DNA of 64,000 bases, from the NCBI RefSeq assembly GCF_008297975.1, contig NZ_VLNY01000004.1:310001-374000 (forward strand). Reading direction: 5' to 3'. This DNA is from Antrihabitans cavernicola. GTDB lineage: Bacteria; Actinomycetota; Actinomycetes; Mycobacteriales; Mycobacteriaceae. The translations under genes and the position numbers were made by a program. Shown here one piece after another: positions 27,384-37,097 of this stretch; the stretch's first letter is position 1; every line of letters begins with the position of its first letter. The notes beneath the pieces were generated by a model, which was given only the letters and a program-made list of their open reading frames with translations, did no database searches and had not been told where the DNA came from.

Positions 27384-28268
27384 CTACGTTGCGGCGTCGA
27401 GCGCCTCGCCGATCGTGTTGTGGCGGAACGAGAATCCGGCACCTTCGAGGACTGCGGGGATGGCTCGCGGCCCACTGAGAATGGCCTCGTCGGCAAACTC
27501 GCCGATGATCGCTTTCAACGCGAACTTCGGCACCACCCACGGAGCCGGTCGGTGCAATGCCTTGCCCAGTGCCGTGTTGAACTGCGCGTTGGTGACCGGT
27601 GCAGGCCCGACCAGATTCACCGGGCCCGCGATGGCGTCGTCGGTGAGCACGAACTTGATGGCATTGATCTCGTCGTCCAACGAGATCCAGGGGAAGTACT
27701 GCCGACCACTACCGAGACGACCACCGAGACCCACCGAATACAGCAACTTCAGCTTGTCCAGCATGCCGCCACGACGCGCGAAGACCGGGGCGCTGCGGAC
27801 CATCGCCGTCCGAACACCGGCCGCCGATGCAGGCGCGGTGGCAGCTTCCCAGTCGTGACACAGGGTCGCGAGAAATCCTTCGCCGACCGGCGCGTGTTCG
27901 TCGACGACGCGGTCGCCGGTGTCGCCGTAGAAATTGACGCCGCTGGCGTTGACCATCGTCGACACACCAGCGTCGGCGACGGCGTTGGCCAGCACATCGG
28001 TGGACGTGATCCTGCTGTCGCGAAGCGCCTGCTTGTACGCACCCGACCACCGCTTGTCGCCGATGCCGACGCCGCAGAGGTTGACGACGGCGTCGGCACC
28101 GGCAAGCGCTGCCGGATCGATCGAGGCCTGCTCGGGATCCCACTGGTACTCGTCAGGCCCTGCGGCGGTGCGACGAACCAGACGCGATACGTCATGGTTG
28201 TCGCGCCGCAGGGCAGCAACGAGTGCGGTACCGATCAGACCCGACGATCCGGCGATGATGATCTTCAT
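27384..28268 (-). CDS. TIGR01777-family NAD(P)-binding epimerase-like protein (Rv2216-like)
   Basis: A 294-residue short-chain-dehydrogenase-like protein. It begins MKIIIAGSSGLIGTALVAAL with a Rossmann GxxGxxG, then VNLCGVGIGDKRW, SGVNFYGDTGDRV, FPWISLDDEINAIKF and the DUF1731 C-terminal domain starting GPAPVTNAQFNTALGKALHRP. Usually annotated as an epimerase; SulA-type cell-division inhibitor names are unsupported. It starts 6 bases after sucB, so cotranscription is very likely. Confidence 0.9.
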   Translation of the reverse strand: MKIIIAGSSGLIGTALVAALRRDNHDVSRLVRRTAAGPDEYQWDPEQASIDPAALAGADAVVNLCGVGIGDKRWSGAYKQALRDSRITSTDVLANAVADAGVSTMVNASGVNFYGDTGDRVVDEHAPVGEGFLATLCHDWEAATAPASAAGVRTAMVRSAPVFARRGGMLDKLKLLYSVGLGGRLGSGRQYFPWISLDDEINAIKFVLTDDAIAGPVNLVGPAPVTNAQFNTALGKALHRPAPWVVPKFALKAIIGEFADEAILSGPRAIPAVLEGAGFSFRHNTIGEALDAAT

Positions 28269-28274
28269 GCGTCG

Positions 28275-30020
28275 CTAGATACCCAGATCCGCTTCGAACG
28301 ATGCCTCTTCGAGGCGGTGGCGAATCGTGTTGAGGAAGCGGCCGGCGTCGGCGCCGTCGACCAGTCGGTGGTCGTAGGTGAGCGGCAGGTAGCACAGCGA
28401 CCGCACGCCGATCGACTCGCTTCCGGTCTCGTCCGTCAGCACCACCGGGCGCTTGACGATCGCGCCGGTACCCAGCATCGCGGCCTGCGGCGGCACCAGG
28501 ATCGGGGTGTCGAACAACGCGCCCTGGCTACCGATGTTGGTGATGGTGAACGTGCCACCCGACAGTTCGTCCGGCTTCAGTCCACCGCTTCGTGCACGGC
28601 CTGCGATGTCGGCGATCGCCCGCGCGAGTCCGGCCAGTGACAGGTCTCCTGCATTGTGAATCACCGGGGACAGCAGACCCTGATCGGTGTCGACGGCGAT
28701 GCCCAGGTGCACACCTGCGTGGTAGGTGATCTCCTTGGCGTCCTCGTTGTAGCTGGCGTTGACGTTCGGATGCGCTCCGAGCGCCTCGACGACGGCCTTC
28801 GCGAAGAACGGCAGGAACGTGAGGTTGACGCCCTCGCGCTCCTTGAAGCCGGCCTTGGCCTTGGTGCGCAGTGCGGCGATCTTGGAGACATCGGCCTCGT
28901 GGACCTGTGTCAGCTGAGCCGTGGTCTGCAGCGACTCCCGCGTCTTCTTTGCGGTGATCTGACGGATCCTGTTGGCCTTCTGGGTGGTGCCGCGCAGGTG
29001 TGCCAACTCCGGTCGACCTGCCGCCGCAGCGGGCTTGGCCGCGGGTGCGGCAGCCGCCGCCGGTGCTGCTGCGGGCTCGGGCGTCTTCGCCGAATCCGCT
29101 GCTGCCAACACGTCCTGCTTGCGGATGCGGCCGCCGACGCCGGATCCGGTGAGCGACGACAGATCGACGTTGTTCTCGCTCGCCAGTTTGCGGACGAGCG
29201 GAGTGACGTACGGCGACGATCCACTCGGTACATCAGCGGCCGCGTGGGCGGGAGCGGAGCGCGGCTCTTCCTTCGCGGGAGGCGCAGGCGTGGGCTCCGG
29301 TGCGGGCTTCTCTTCGGCCTTGGGTGCCGGCTCGGGCTCGGGCTCCGGTGCAGGCTCCGGCTCGGGGGTGGGCTCGGGTGCAGGCGCGGATTTCGCGGCC
29401 GGCGACCCGGATCCGATCACACCGAGCTGGCCGCCGACGGGAACGACGTCGTCTTCCTCGGCGGAAATCTCGAGGAGCGTGCCTGCGACGGGGGACGGAA
29501 TCTCCGTGTCGACCTTGTCGGTGGACACCTCGACAAGCGGCTCGTCGACGGCGACCTCGTCACCGACGGCCTTGAGCCAGCGGGTGACGGTGCCTTCGGT
29601 GACGGACTCGCCGAGTTCCGGCATCTTCACGGGGCTGCCCGACGAGCTACCACCGGACGATGCTGCGGGCGTGGGTTCCGCGGGCTTCTCTTCGGCCGCG
29701 GCGGGCTCCGGCGCTGGTGCCTCTTCGGCGGGTGCTTCCTCGGCAGGGGCCGACGGGCTCGAGTCCGCGGCCGGGGCATCACCGGCATCGCCGATCACAC
29801 CGAGTTCGCCGCCGATCTCGACGACGTCGTCTTCCTGCGCGGTGATCTTGGTGAGGGTTCCGGCAGCGGGTGACGGAATCTCGGTATCGACCTTGTCCGT
29901 GGAGACTTCGAGCAAGGGTTCGTCGACCTCGACCGTGTCTCCTTCCTGCTTGAGCCAGCGGGTAACCGTGCCCTCGGTGACGCTCTCACCTAGGGCTGGC
30001 ATCTGGACGGAGAAGGCCAT
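28275..30020 (-). CDS. sucB: Dihydrolipoyl acyltransferase (E2) with two lipoyl domains
   Basis: A 581-residue E2 subunit of 2-oxoacid dehydrogenase complexes. Two lipoyl domains carry the lipoylated Lys in [14 protein letters not shown], near residue 43 and again near 165. They are linked by Ala/Pro/Glu-rich hinges, including a long Pro-Glu-Ala stretch at about 210-275. Then come the E3/E1-binding domain ([20 protein letters not shown]) and the catalytic domain with [15 protein letters not shown] (His and Asp). In Mycobacteriales this protein (DlaT/SucB) serves pyruvate dehydrogenase. ATG 30020 has GAGGAG 9 bases upstream and heads the lip operon. Confidence 0.94.
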   Translation of the reverse strand: MAFSVQMPALGESVTEGTVTRWLKQEGDTVEVDEPLLEVSTDKVDTEIPSPAAGTLTKITAQEDDVVEIGGELGVIGDAGDAPAADSSPSAPAEEAPAEEAPAPEPAAAEEKPAEPTPAASSGGSSSGSPVKMPELGESVTEGTVTRWLKAVGDEVAVDEPLVEVSTDKVDTEIPSPVAGTLLEISAEEDDVVPVGGQLGVIGSGSPAAKSAPAPEPTPEPEPAPEPEPEPAPKAEEKPAPEPTPAPPAKEEPRSAPAHAAADVPSGSSPYVTPLVRKLASENNVDLSSLTGSGVGGRIRKQDVLAAADSAKTPEPAAAPAAAAAPAAKPAAAAGRPELAHLRGTTQKANRIRQITAKKTRESLQTTAQLTQVHEADVSKIAALRTKAKAGFKEREGVNLTFLPFFAKAVVEALGAHPNVNASYNEDAKEITYHAGVHLGIAVDTDQGLLSPVIHNAGDLSLAGLARAIADIAGRARSGGLKPDELSGGTFTITNIGSQGALFDTPILVPPQAAMLGTGAIVKRPVVLTDETGSESIGVRSLCYLPLTYDHRLVDGADAGRFLNTIRHRLEEASFEADLGI

Positions 30021-30254
30021 GTCGTTTGACTCCTCGACTTGTGGTCGGATCTGATTTTCGACTCGCTGGTGGTCGCACACCATTGTGCTTGGCCGACGCG
30101 ATTCGTGCGGGTTCTTCCTACGATCTTCATCCTTGCATCCGACGGCCGTGCGCATCCCAGGAGGTAGCTCTCGTCCGACGTTTCGGACGACTACTTTCCA
30201 CTGCTGGCAAAATTGAAGGACGCCGCAGGGTGCGGTGGCACGAGGAGGTCACCC

Positions 30255-30590
30255 GTGGGGTTGATGGATCGCTTCAAGGGCGGACGGTCCCGAGGTTCGA
30301 AGACAGCGAGCAATGCGGACGCGCAGTACCTCGCCGCGTGGGCGCGGTCGCACATCGGTGTCGAGGCATTTGTCGAACCGAAGACCACAGTCACCGACGT
30401 GACCGCGGTGCTCGTCGCGACCGACGGCGAGTGGACGCGTCGCGTGGTCGGTGAGCGTGGCGCCCACAAGTTGGCGGACGATCTGAAGATCCCTGTCTAC
30501 GACGTGCGCAAGACCGGTTACCCGCAGCGGATGCGGGACTTCGATGCCCGCCGCAAGATAATTCGCAAGCGGCAGGCCGAAGGATTGTGA
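30255..30590 (+). CDS. Conserved actinobacterial protein, often labelled oxidoreductase
   Basis: A 111-residue protein: a basic start MGLMDRFKGGRSRGSK, then YLAAWARSHIGVEAFVEPKTTVTDVTAVLVATDGEWTRRVVG and a helical C-terminus RMRDFDARRKIIRKRQAEGL. No cofactor-binding motif is visible, so the common oxidoreductase label is not supported by what I see. GTG 30255 has GGAGG 6 bases upstream. It is divergent from sucB and converges on pepA with a 6-base gap. Confidence 0.8.
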   Translation: MGLMDRFKGGRSRGSKTASNADAQYLAAWARSHIGVEAFVEPKTTVTDVTAVLVATDGEWTRRVVGERGAHKLADDLKIPVYDVRKTGYPQRMRDFDARRKIIRKRQAEGL

Positions 30591-30596
30591 GTCGTC

Positions 30597-32108
30597 CTAG
30601 CCGTTCGCGGCGATGTCTTCGAGTACCGAGATGATGGTGCGAACCGGTACGCCGGTACCACCTTTGCCGATGTAGCCGAACGGTCCGCCGGTGTTGTACG
30701 CCGGGCCCGCGACGTCCACGTGCGCCCACTCGACACCGTCGGCGACGAACTCTTTCAAGTACAACGCCGCAGCCAACATGCCGCCGTTGCGGTGGTTGGT
30801 CACGTTGGCCATGTCGGCAACCTTGGAGTTGAGGTCCGCTCGCAGTTCGGCGGGCATCGGCATCGGCCACGCGTTCTCACCGATCTCCTGAGAGATGCGA
30901 GCCACCCGGTCGCGGAACGCGTCGGTGCCCATCACGCCCGGTGTCCGAGCACCGAGTGCGACCATCTGTGCGCCGGTCAGCGTCGCGGTGTCGATGAGGT
31001 AGTCGGGCTTGTCCTCGCACGCGCGCACCATCGCGTCGGCCAAGATCAGGCGTCCTTCGGCGTCGGTGTTGATCACCTCGATCGTGGTTCCGCCGTATTG
31101 GGTCAACACATCGCCCGGACGTTGGGCGGTCGCGGACGGCATGTTCTCGGCCATCGGCACGGTGGCGACGACGTCGACCGCAAGGCGCAACTTCGCCGCG
31201 AGCACGACGGCAGCGACGACGGCAGCGGCACCGCCCATGTCCGACGTCATGTTCTCCATGCCCGCCGCGGGCTTGATGGAGATGCCGCCGGTATCGAACG
31301 TGATGCCCTTGCCGACCAAGGCGACCTTCTTCGCGCCGCCACCGGAGTAGCTCATCCGGACCAACCGCGGCGGTCGAGACGAACCCTTGCCGACACCGAT
31401 GATGCCGCCGTAGCCGCCCGCCTCGAGAGCGGCTTCGTCGAGCACCTCGACGGTGAGACCCGCCGCGGTACCGAGGGCTTCGGCGCGCGCGGCGAACTCT
31501 GCGGGGAACAGGTGGCTGGGCGGGGTGTTGACGAACTCGCGTGCCGACGCGACGGCTTCGGCGATGGCCGCCGAGCGCGCCAGTGCGGCCTTGGCGGCGT
31601 CCGCGTCCGCATCGGCGACGAGCAAGTCGACGTGCTGGAGCGGCTGCTCATCGGCCTTCGGGGCCGACTTCGCCGACTTGAACGCGGTGAAGGAGTACGC
31701 GCCGAGGTAGAAACCTTCGGCAGCGGCGCCGAGGTCGAGGCTGCTGAGCGTCGTCGCGGCCGTCGCCGACCCCGTCAGCGAACGGGCGGCGACGCCTGCG
31801 GATTTGCGAATCTGTTCGGCGCTCACAGGCTCGTTGCCGAGCCCGACGGCGAGCACGCTGGCGACCGGCAAGGACTCGGGCGCAGGTACTCGGGTTAGCT
31901 CTTCCGCCTTGCCTTTCGCACCGACCGCGCGAAGTCGGGCGAGTAGATCCGCCGCCACATCGTCGGCAAGGACGCGAGTTCCGACGACCACCCTCGGACC
32001 GTCGTCGCCCGCCGTCAACCCGATCACCAATACGTCTGCGGCCGTGAGCCGCCCTGCCGTGGCGAGCTCCGGGCCGAGGGCTGGGGTGGTCGGCGATTCG
32101 GAACTCAA
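30597..32108 (-). CDS. pepA: Leucyl aminopeptidase (M17)
   Basis: A 503-residue dizinc aminopeptidase that removes N-terminal residues from peptides in the cytoplasm. The C-terminal catalytic domain holds [30 protein letters not shown] with the first metal ligands, and the family signature [13 protein letters not shown]. The N-terminal macro-like domain covers about residues 1-180. The start is TTG 32108, supported by AAGGAG 6 bases upstream and no better alternative. The gene is divergent from gcvT with an 89-base gap. Confidence 0.95.
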   Translation of the reverse strand: MSSESPTTPALGPELATAGRLTAADVLVIGLTAGDDGPRVVVGTRVLADDVAADLLARLRAVGAKGKAEELTRVPAPESLPVASVLAVGLGNEPVSAEQIRKSAGVAARSLTGSATAATTLSSLDLGAAAEGFYLGAYSFTAFKSAKSAPKADEQPLQHVDLLVADADADAAKAALARSAAIAEAVASAREFVNTPPSHLFPAEFAARAEALGTAAGLTVEVLDEAALEAGGYGGIIGVGKGSSRPPRLVRMSYSGGGAKKVALVGKGITFDTGGISIKPAAGMENMTSDMGGAAAVVAAVVLAAKLRLAVDVVATVPMAENMPSATAQRPGDVLTQYGGTTIEVINTDAEGRLILADAMVRACEDKPDYLIDTATLTGAQMVALGARTPGVMGTDAFRDRVARISQEIGENAWPMPMPAELRADLNSKVADMANVTNHRNGGMLAAALYLKEFVADGVEWAHVDVAGPAYNTGGPFGYIGKGGTGVPVRTIISVLEDIAANG

Positions 32109-32197
32109 CGGGCTCTCCTTTTGCTGGGGGCGAACGGGCTCCTCATGGTAGCCACGGGCTCGGACAACACGACGGTGCGTGCACTACCGTGCTTCCC

Positions 32198-33295
32198 ATG
32201 ACCGAACCCCTGCTGCAAGGACCGATAAAGGCAGTGCACTCCGAACTCGGCGCGACGTTTGCCGAGTTCGGCGGCTGGGAGATGCCGGTGTCCTACGCGG
32301 GCACGGTTGCCGAGCACAACGCGGTTCGGACGACTGTCGGGATCTTCGATGTCAGCCATCTCGGCAAGGCGTCGGTGACCGGTCCGGGTGCGGCGGCGTT
32401 CGTCAACGCGGTGCTCACGAACGATCTGGATCGGATCCGTCCCGGCAAGGCGCAGTACACGATGTTGTGCACCGACGACGGTGGCGTGGTCGACGACCTG
32501 ATCGCCTACTACGTCGATGCCGACGACGTGTTCCTCGTGCCCAACGCCGCCAATACGGCCGCCGTCGTCGACGTGCTGACAACGCTTGCTCCCGCGGGTA
32601 TCACCGTGACCGACGAGCACCGCGACTTCGGCGTGATCGCCGTGCAGGGTCCGCGCTCGACAGAGGTGGTCGCAGCACTGGGACTGCCCACCGACATGGA
32701 GTACATGGCCTACGCGGATGCCGCCTGGGGCTCGACGTCGGTGCGGGTGTGCCGCACCGGTTACACCGGTGAACACGGCTACGAGCTGCTACCCAAGTGG
32801 GATGACAGCGAGCGGATCTTCCGCGCGCTGCTCGACGAGGTGAAGAAGGTCGGCGGCGAGGTCGCCGGGCTCGGCGCCCGCGACACGCTGCGCACCGAGA
32901 TGGGGTATCCGCTGCACGGTCACGAGCTGTCCCTCGAGATCTCCCCGCTGCAGGCGCGTGCGGGCTGGGCAGTCGGCTGGAAGAAGGCCGCGTTCCGTGG
33001 CCGCGACGCGCTCACCGCAGAGAAGGCGGCCGGACCGCGGCGCACGCTGTGGGGACTGGAGGCGCTCGATCGCGGGGTACTGCGCGCGGGGCTGAACGTG
33101 CTGCGCGACGGCGAACCGGTGGGGGAGACGACGTCCGGTACGTTCTCGCCGACCCGCAAGGTAGGAATTGCGTTGGCGTTGCTGGATACCGAAGCAGGTG
33201 TCGAGGTCGGAACCGAAGTGGAGGTCGACGTTCGCGGCCGCAGGCTGCGCGCCGCGGTCGTCAAGCCGCCGTTCGTCGACGTGAAGACGAAGTAG
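32198..33295 (+). CDS. gcvT: Aminomethyltransferase, glycine cleavage T protein
   Basis: A 365-residue folate enzyme that releases ammonia from the aminomethyl-lipoyl H protein and forms methylenetetrahydrofolate. It shows [37 protein letters not shown], the folate-site region [28 protein letters not shown] and the C-terminal barrel domain ending [13 protein letters not shown]. Partners gcvP and gcvH are not in this window. ATG 32198 is preferred to GTG 32189. No glycine riboswitch is visible upstream. Confidence 0.95.
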   Translation: MTEPLLQGPIKAVHSELGATFAEFGGWEMPVSYAGTVAEHNAVRTTVGIFDVSHLGKASVTGPGAAAFVNAVLTNDLDRIRPGKAQYTMLCTDDGGVVDDLIAYYVDADDVFLVPNAANTAAVVDVLTTLAPAGITVTDEHRDFGVIAVQGPRSTEVVAALGLPTDMEYMAYADAAWGSTSVRVCRTGYTGEHGYELLPKWDDSERIFRALLDEVKKVGGEVAGLGARDTLRTEMGYPLHGHELSLEISPLQARAGWAVGWKKAAFRGRDALTAEKAAGPRRTLWGLEALDRGVLRAGLNVLRDGEPVGETTSGTFSPTRKVGIALALLDTEAGVEVGTEVEVDVRGRRLRAAVVKPPFVDVKTK

Positions 33296-33333
33296 CGCCA
33301 CGACGAAGTGACTTTTGTACGAATATCGTTGGT

Positions 33334-33339
33334 TAGGAT
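33334..33339 (+). promoter_or_regulatory. Probable -10 box of ilvE (leaderless transcript)
   Basis: TAGGAT ends 6 bases before the ATG of ilvE, placing the transcription start on or next to the start codon. No Shine-Dalgarno sequence precedes the ATG, which fits leaderless translation, common in Mycobacteriales. A -35 at normal spacing is not clear. Confidence 0.5.
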
Positions 33340-33345
33340 TGCGTC

Positions 33346-34473
33346 ATGACTGGTCCCGTCGAGTTCGCTCGCACCGCACATCCATCCCCTGCAACCGAGC
33401 AGGCGCGGGCCGCAGTGCTGGCGGACCCTGGATTCGGCCGTCACTTCACCGACCACATGGTGTCGATCGATTACAACGCGACCGACGGCTGGACCAATCC
33501 GCAGGTGCTTCCGTACGGATCGTTTCAGCTGGATCCTGCCGCGATGGTGCTGCATTACGGGCAGGCGATCTTCGAAGGCCTCAAGGCGTATCGGCAGCCC
33601 GACGGCAGCATCAATGCGTTCCGCAGCGATGCCAACGCCGAGCGGTTCCGTAACTCCGCCCGCCGCATGGCGATGCCGGAATTGCCCGACGACCTGTTCA
33701 TGGGCTCGATCGCCGAACTGCTCGAGGTCGACAACGCCTGGGTGCCTGCCGCGGGCGGCGAATCGTCGCTCTACCTCCGACCGTTCATGTTCTCCACCGA
33801 AGCAGGCCTCGGCGTGCGACCCGCATCGGAGTACAAGTACCTGCTCATCGCGTCGCCCGCCGGTGCGTACTTCCCGCGTGGCGTGAAGCCGGTCAGTGTC
33901 TGGCTGTCCACCGAATACGTGCGTGCCGCTCCGGGAGGAACAGGCGCGGCGAAATTCGCGGGCAACTATGCCGCGTCGCTGGTCGCCCAGGCACAGGCTG
34001 CCGATCAAGGCTGTGATCAGGTGGTGTGGCTGGACGCGATCGAGCGCCGCTACGTCGAAGAGATGGGCGGCATGAACCTGTTCTTCGTCTTCGGTTCCGG
34101 CTCGGATGCCCGACTGGTGACGCCGGAGCTGTCCGGCTCGCTGCTCCCCGGCATCACCCGAGACTCGCTGCTGACGCTGGCGGGCGACTCCGGGTTCGCC
34201 GTCGAGGAACGCAAGATCGCGACGGACGAGTGGCGCAAGCTCACGGCCTCCGGCGAGATCACCGAGGTGTTCGCCTGCGGCACCGCGGCTGTCATCACCC
34301 CGGTCGGCTCGGTCAAATCTGCCGACGGGCAATTCACCATCGCCGACGGCGAACCGGGCGAGGTCACTATGGCCTTGCGCGACACCCTCACCGGCATTCA
34401 GCGCGGCACGTTCGCCGACATCCACGGGTGGATGACGACGCTGTGCGGTGCGCCGTCGCCTGTCGCAGGCTAA
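33346..34473 (+). CDS. ilvE: Branched-chain amino acid aminotransferase
   Basis: A 375-residue PLP fold-type IV enzyme that interconverts Leu, Ile and Val with their 2-oxo acids using glutamate. It shows [59 protein letters not shown], the PLP-lysine segment [15 protein letters not shown], and [13 protein letters not shown] with [15 protein letters not shown]. Length normal. Its stop overlaps the convergent mannitol-dehydrogenase stop by 4 bases. Confidence 0.96.
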   Translation: MTGPVEFARTAHPSPATEQARAAVLADPGFGRHFTDHMVSIDYNATDGWTNPQVLPYGSFQLDPAAMVLHYGQAIFEGLKAYRQPDGSINAFRSDANAERFRNSARRMAMPELPDDLFMGSIAELLEVDNAWVPAAGGESSLYLRPFMFSTEAGLGVRPASEYKYLLIASPAGAYFPRGVKPVSVWLSTEYVRAAPGGTGAAKFAGNYAASLVAQAQAADQGCDQVVWLDAIERRYVEEMGGMNLFFVFGSGSDARLVTPELSGSLLPGITRDSLLTLAGDSGFAVEERKIATDEWRKLTASGEITEVFACGTAAVITPVGSVKSADGQFTIADGEPGEVTMALRDTLTGIQRGTFADIHGWMTTLCGAPSPVAG

Positions 34474-35936
34474 GCGATCAGATTCTGCAACGTCGCCCGA
34501 GCGCCGTTGGCGTGCAACGAGTTCAGTGCGGCGACGTACTCCGCCACGAATCGTTCGTCGTCCGCAAGATCGCCGAACACATCCTGGTTTCGAATGAACG
34601 CAGTGGGGTCGGTGCGGTTGCGCAGAGCGAGCGGCACCAGCGTCGCCTTCAACCGGTCGACGATTTCGATCGGCTCGCCCTCCTCGTCAATGGCCTCGTC
34701 GTAGCGTGCCCAACTCGCGACGATCGCCGCGGACAACGTGATGGGGCCGTCGAGCTCGAGCTGGCGACGAATCACCGGCAGTAGCCATTTCGGGATTCGG
34801 TCGGACGATTCGGCGCACAACCGCGACACGTTGTCACGGATCTCTGGGTTGGCGAACCGTTCGATCAGCGTGTGCTTGTACTCGGCGAGATCCACACCGG
34901 GGACCGGAAGCAGGGTCGGTGTCGCCTCGTCGTCCATGTAGGCGAGCAGAAACGCGGCGAACGCCGGATCCTGCACCACCTCGTGCACCAGGCGATAGCC
35001 GCACAGATAGCCGAAGTAGCAAAGGGCCTGGTGGCTGGCGTTGAGGAGCCGCAGCTTCATCAGCTCGTAGGGTGCGACCTCGTCGACCACCTGCACCCCG
35101 GCGTCCTGAAACGGCGGCCTGCCGAGGGTGAAGTGGTCTTCGAGAACCCATTGGGTGAACGGCTCGGTCGGCACAGGCCACTGGTCTTCGATGCCGAACC
35201 GCTCGGCGACCTCGTCGATCAATTCAGGCGAGGTGGCGGGCGTGATGCGGTCGACCATCGAATTGGGGAAGGCGCACTTCGCTTCGATCCATTCGGCGAG
35301 CGCGGGGTCCTTCAGTCGGGCGAAGGTGGTGAACGACGATCTGGCGATGTGGCCGTTCTCCTGAATGTTGTCGCAGGACATGATGGTGAACGGTTCGAGG
35401 CCGCGTTCTTTGCGTCGACTCAGTGCGGCACAGATCAGTCCGAAGGTGGTTGCGGGTACCGCGTCGGGTTGTAGGTCTGCGACGACGCCGGGATCTGTTT
35501 CGTCGAATTCACCTGTAGTCGCGGAGAAGTTGTAGCCGCCTTCGGTGACGGTGAGCGACACGATCCGGATCTCCGGCGACGCCATCTTCTCTATGACGGC
35601 GTCGGGATCGTCCGGCGCGAACAGGTACTCGATGATGGAACCGATCACGCGTGTGTCCCACGTGCCGTCGGCGTGGCGCACGGCCAACGTGTAGAGACAA
35701 TCCTGTTCTGCCATCACGTCGCGCATCCGGGCGTCCGACTTCATCACCCCGACACCGCAGATTGCCCAATCGAACGCTTCACCCTGTGCGAGCAAGGCGT
35801 CCACATACATCGCCTGGTGCGCGCGGTGAAAACCGCCGACACCGAAATGCACTATGCCGCAACTGAGTTTGGATCGGTCGTAGTTCGGAGTCGCCACCGT
35901 ATCGATGTCCGCGAGCGTGCCGGCGGTGAGCTTCAT
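34470..35936 (-). CDS. Mannitol 2-dehydrogenase family, polyol NAD-dependent dehydrogenase
   Basis: A 488-residue long-chain polyol dehydrogenase that oxidises mannitol or a related hexitol/pentitol to the ketose. The N-terminal Rossmann domain has [19 protein letters not shown]. The catalytic signature [18 protein letters not shown] supplies the K-x5-N-x2-H residues. [14 protein letters not shown] and [14 protein letters not shown] are typical of the family. ATG 35936 shares one base with the stop of the upstream zinc dehydrogenase (TGATG), so translation is coupled. The upstream extension to 36110 lies inside that gene. Confidence 0.93.
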   Translation of the reverse strand: MKLTAGTLADIDTVATPNYDRSKLSCGIVHFGVGGFHRAHQAMYVDALLAQGEAFDWAICGVGVMKSDARMRDVMAEQDCLYTLAVRHADGTWDTRVIGSIIEYLFAPDDPDAVIEKMASPEIRIVSLTVTEGGYNFSATTGEFDETDPGVVADLQPDAVPATTFGLICAALSRRKERGLEPFTIMSCDNIQENGHIARSSFTTFARLKDPALAEWIEAKCAFPNSMVDRITPATSPELIDEVAERFGIEDQWPVPTEPFTQWVLEDHFTLGRPPFQDAGVQVVDEVAPYELMKLRLLNASHQALCYFGYLCGYRLVHEVVQDPAFAAFLLAYMDDEATPTLLPVPGVDLAEYKHTLIERFANPEIRDNVSRLCAESSDRIPKWLLPVIRRQLELDGPITLSAAIVASWARYDEAIDEEGEPIEIVDRLKATLVPLALRNRTDPTAFIRNQDVFGDLADDERFVAEYVAALNSLHANGARATLQNLIA

Positions 35937-36964
35937 CAGCGAGACTCCTTCGGTAGTACTGACGGCTCGACGCGAACGACGGCCTTGATGCTTCCGGGGA
36001 CGCGATCGGCGACGAGAGCCTTCGCCACGTCGTCCAGTGCGAAGCGCGCGGTCACCATCGCGTCGAGATTCACCTTGTTCGAGAGTACGAGGTCGCGCGC
36101 GATAGGCCACGTGTTCGCGTACCGGAATACTCCGGTCAGGACCAGCTCACGATTCTGAATGAGCGATACCGGGAGTGCGATCTCGTCTGCGCCCATTCCG
36201 ACCAGCACCACGTGCCCGGCGGGCGCTACGGCGGCGATGCCGTCGACGACGGCGCGTGGCGCTCCCGAGGCGTCGACGAAACTGTCGACCATCAGGTCGC
36301 GAACGCTCTCGGTACGTGGGTCGATGGCGCGGGTGGCGCCGAATTGCAGTGCGGCAGAAGCGCGCTGCGCATCGATATCCGACACGATTACCTCGGTCGC
36401 GCCGAACGCGCGGGCAACCTGAGCGGTCACGAGACCGACTGGCCCCGCGCCGGCGATCAACACTCGCGAGCCGCCCGTGACGTGCGCCTTCTGGACGGCG
36501 GCGATCCCGACCGAGAGCGGCTCGAACAGGGCAGCAGCCTCGTCGGAGATCTCGTCCGGAACGGCGTGCGCGAAAGACGATTGGATCGTGACGTATTCGC
36601 AGAGGGCGCCGTCGATCGGGGGAGTCCCGAAGAATTCCATGTGCGGACACAGGTTGTAGCGGCCTGCCCGAGACTGCGAGCTGGTGGGGTCCGGCCGCTG
36701 CGGCTCGATCGACACCCGCGCTCCGATGCGATCGGCGGAGACCTCGGAGCCCACGGCAACGATCCGCCCAGCCGCCTCGTGCCCGAGTATCAACGGACCG
36801 TTCACGATGTGCGGCCCGATGCGGCCGTGGTGAAAGTAGTGCGCGTCGGAGCCGCAGATCCCGACAGCGGTGACCTCCACCAGGACCTCGTCGGCCGCGG
36901 GTATCGGCACCTCACGACGCTGCAGCGCAATCTCGCCGGGCGCGATCAGCACGCTGGCGTTCAT
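35936..36964 (-). CDS. Zinc-type medium-chain dehydrogenase, sorbitol/xylitol/arabitol class
   Basis: About 342 residues of the MDR family. The catalytic zinc site is visible (GICGSDAHYFHHG, GHEAAG, the Glu in LFEPLSVG) and the NAD site is AGAGPVGLVTAQVARAFGA. The structural-zinc loop is degenerate: before AGRYNLCP only the last of the four usual Cys remains, the others being Asp/Ser. It probably oxidises a polyol such as arabitol or sorbitol. ATG 36964 fits homologues; GTG 37012 is an alternative that would add 16 residues. It is divergent from the SorC-type regulator. Confidence 0.9.
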   Translation of the reverse strand: MNASVLIAPGEIALQRREVPIPAADEVLVEVTAVGICGSDAHYFHHGRIGPHIVNGPLILGHEAAGRIVAVGSEVSADRIGARVSIEPQRPDPTSSQSRAGRYNLCPHMEFFGTPPIDGALCEYVTIQSSFAHAVPDEISDEAAALFEPLSVGIAAVQKAHVTGGSRVLIAGAGPVGLVTAQVARAFGATEVIVSDIDAQRASAALQFGATRAIDPRTESVRDLMVDSFVDASGAPRAVVDGIAAVAPAGHVVLVGMGADEIALPVSLIQNRELVLTGVFRYANTWPIARDLVLSNKVNLDAMVTARFALDDVAKALVADRVPGSIKAVVRVEPSVLPKESR

Positions 36965-37033
36965 CGAATCCGGGATGGTTGGCGATTTGCCGCCGAGTGT
37001 TGTGTAGATCACACCTCGATGCTACCTTCACTG

Positions 37034-37066
37034 TGAGCAGATGAACACAGAGTGAGCAAATGCTCA
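37034..37066. promoter_or_regulatory. Paired operator sites between the dehydrogenase and regulator genes
   Basis: TGAGCAAATGCTCA (37053-37066) has perfect 6-bp arms TGAGCA/TGCTCA. A second, weaker copy TGAGCAGATGAACA lies at 37034-37047, its start 19 bases away, almost two helical turns. The pair sits in the divergent promoter region, next to the start of the SorC-type regulator gene, as expected for sites bound by that regulator. Confidence 0.6.
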
Positions 37067-37097
37067 CCCGCACATCGAAGGCAACGAGGGCTTCCGA

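Noticed and set aside
28656-29873. Gly/Arg/Leu-rich 405-codon frame opposite sucB
   Set aside because: It mirrors the Ala/Pro/Glu repeats of the SucB hinge regions.
32109-32197. Glycine riboswitch in front of gcvT
   Set aside because: Only 89 bases separate gcvT from pepA and no glycine-aptamer consensus stems or tandem aptamer can be seen.
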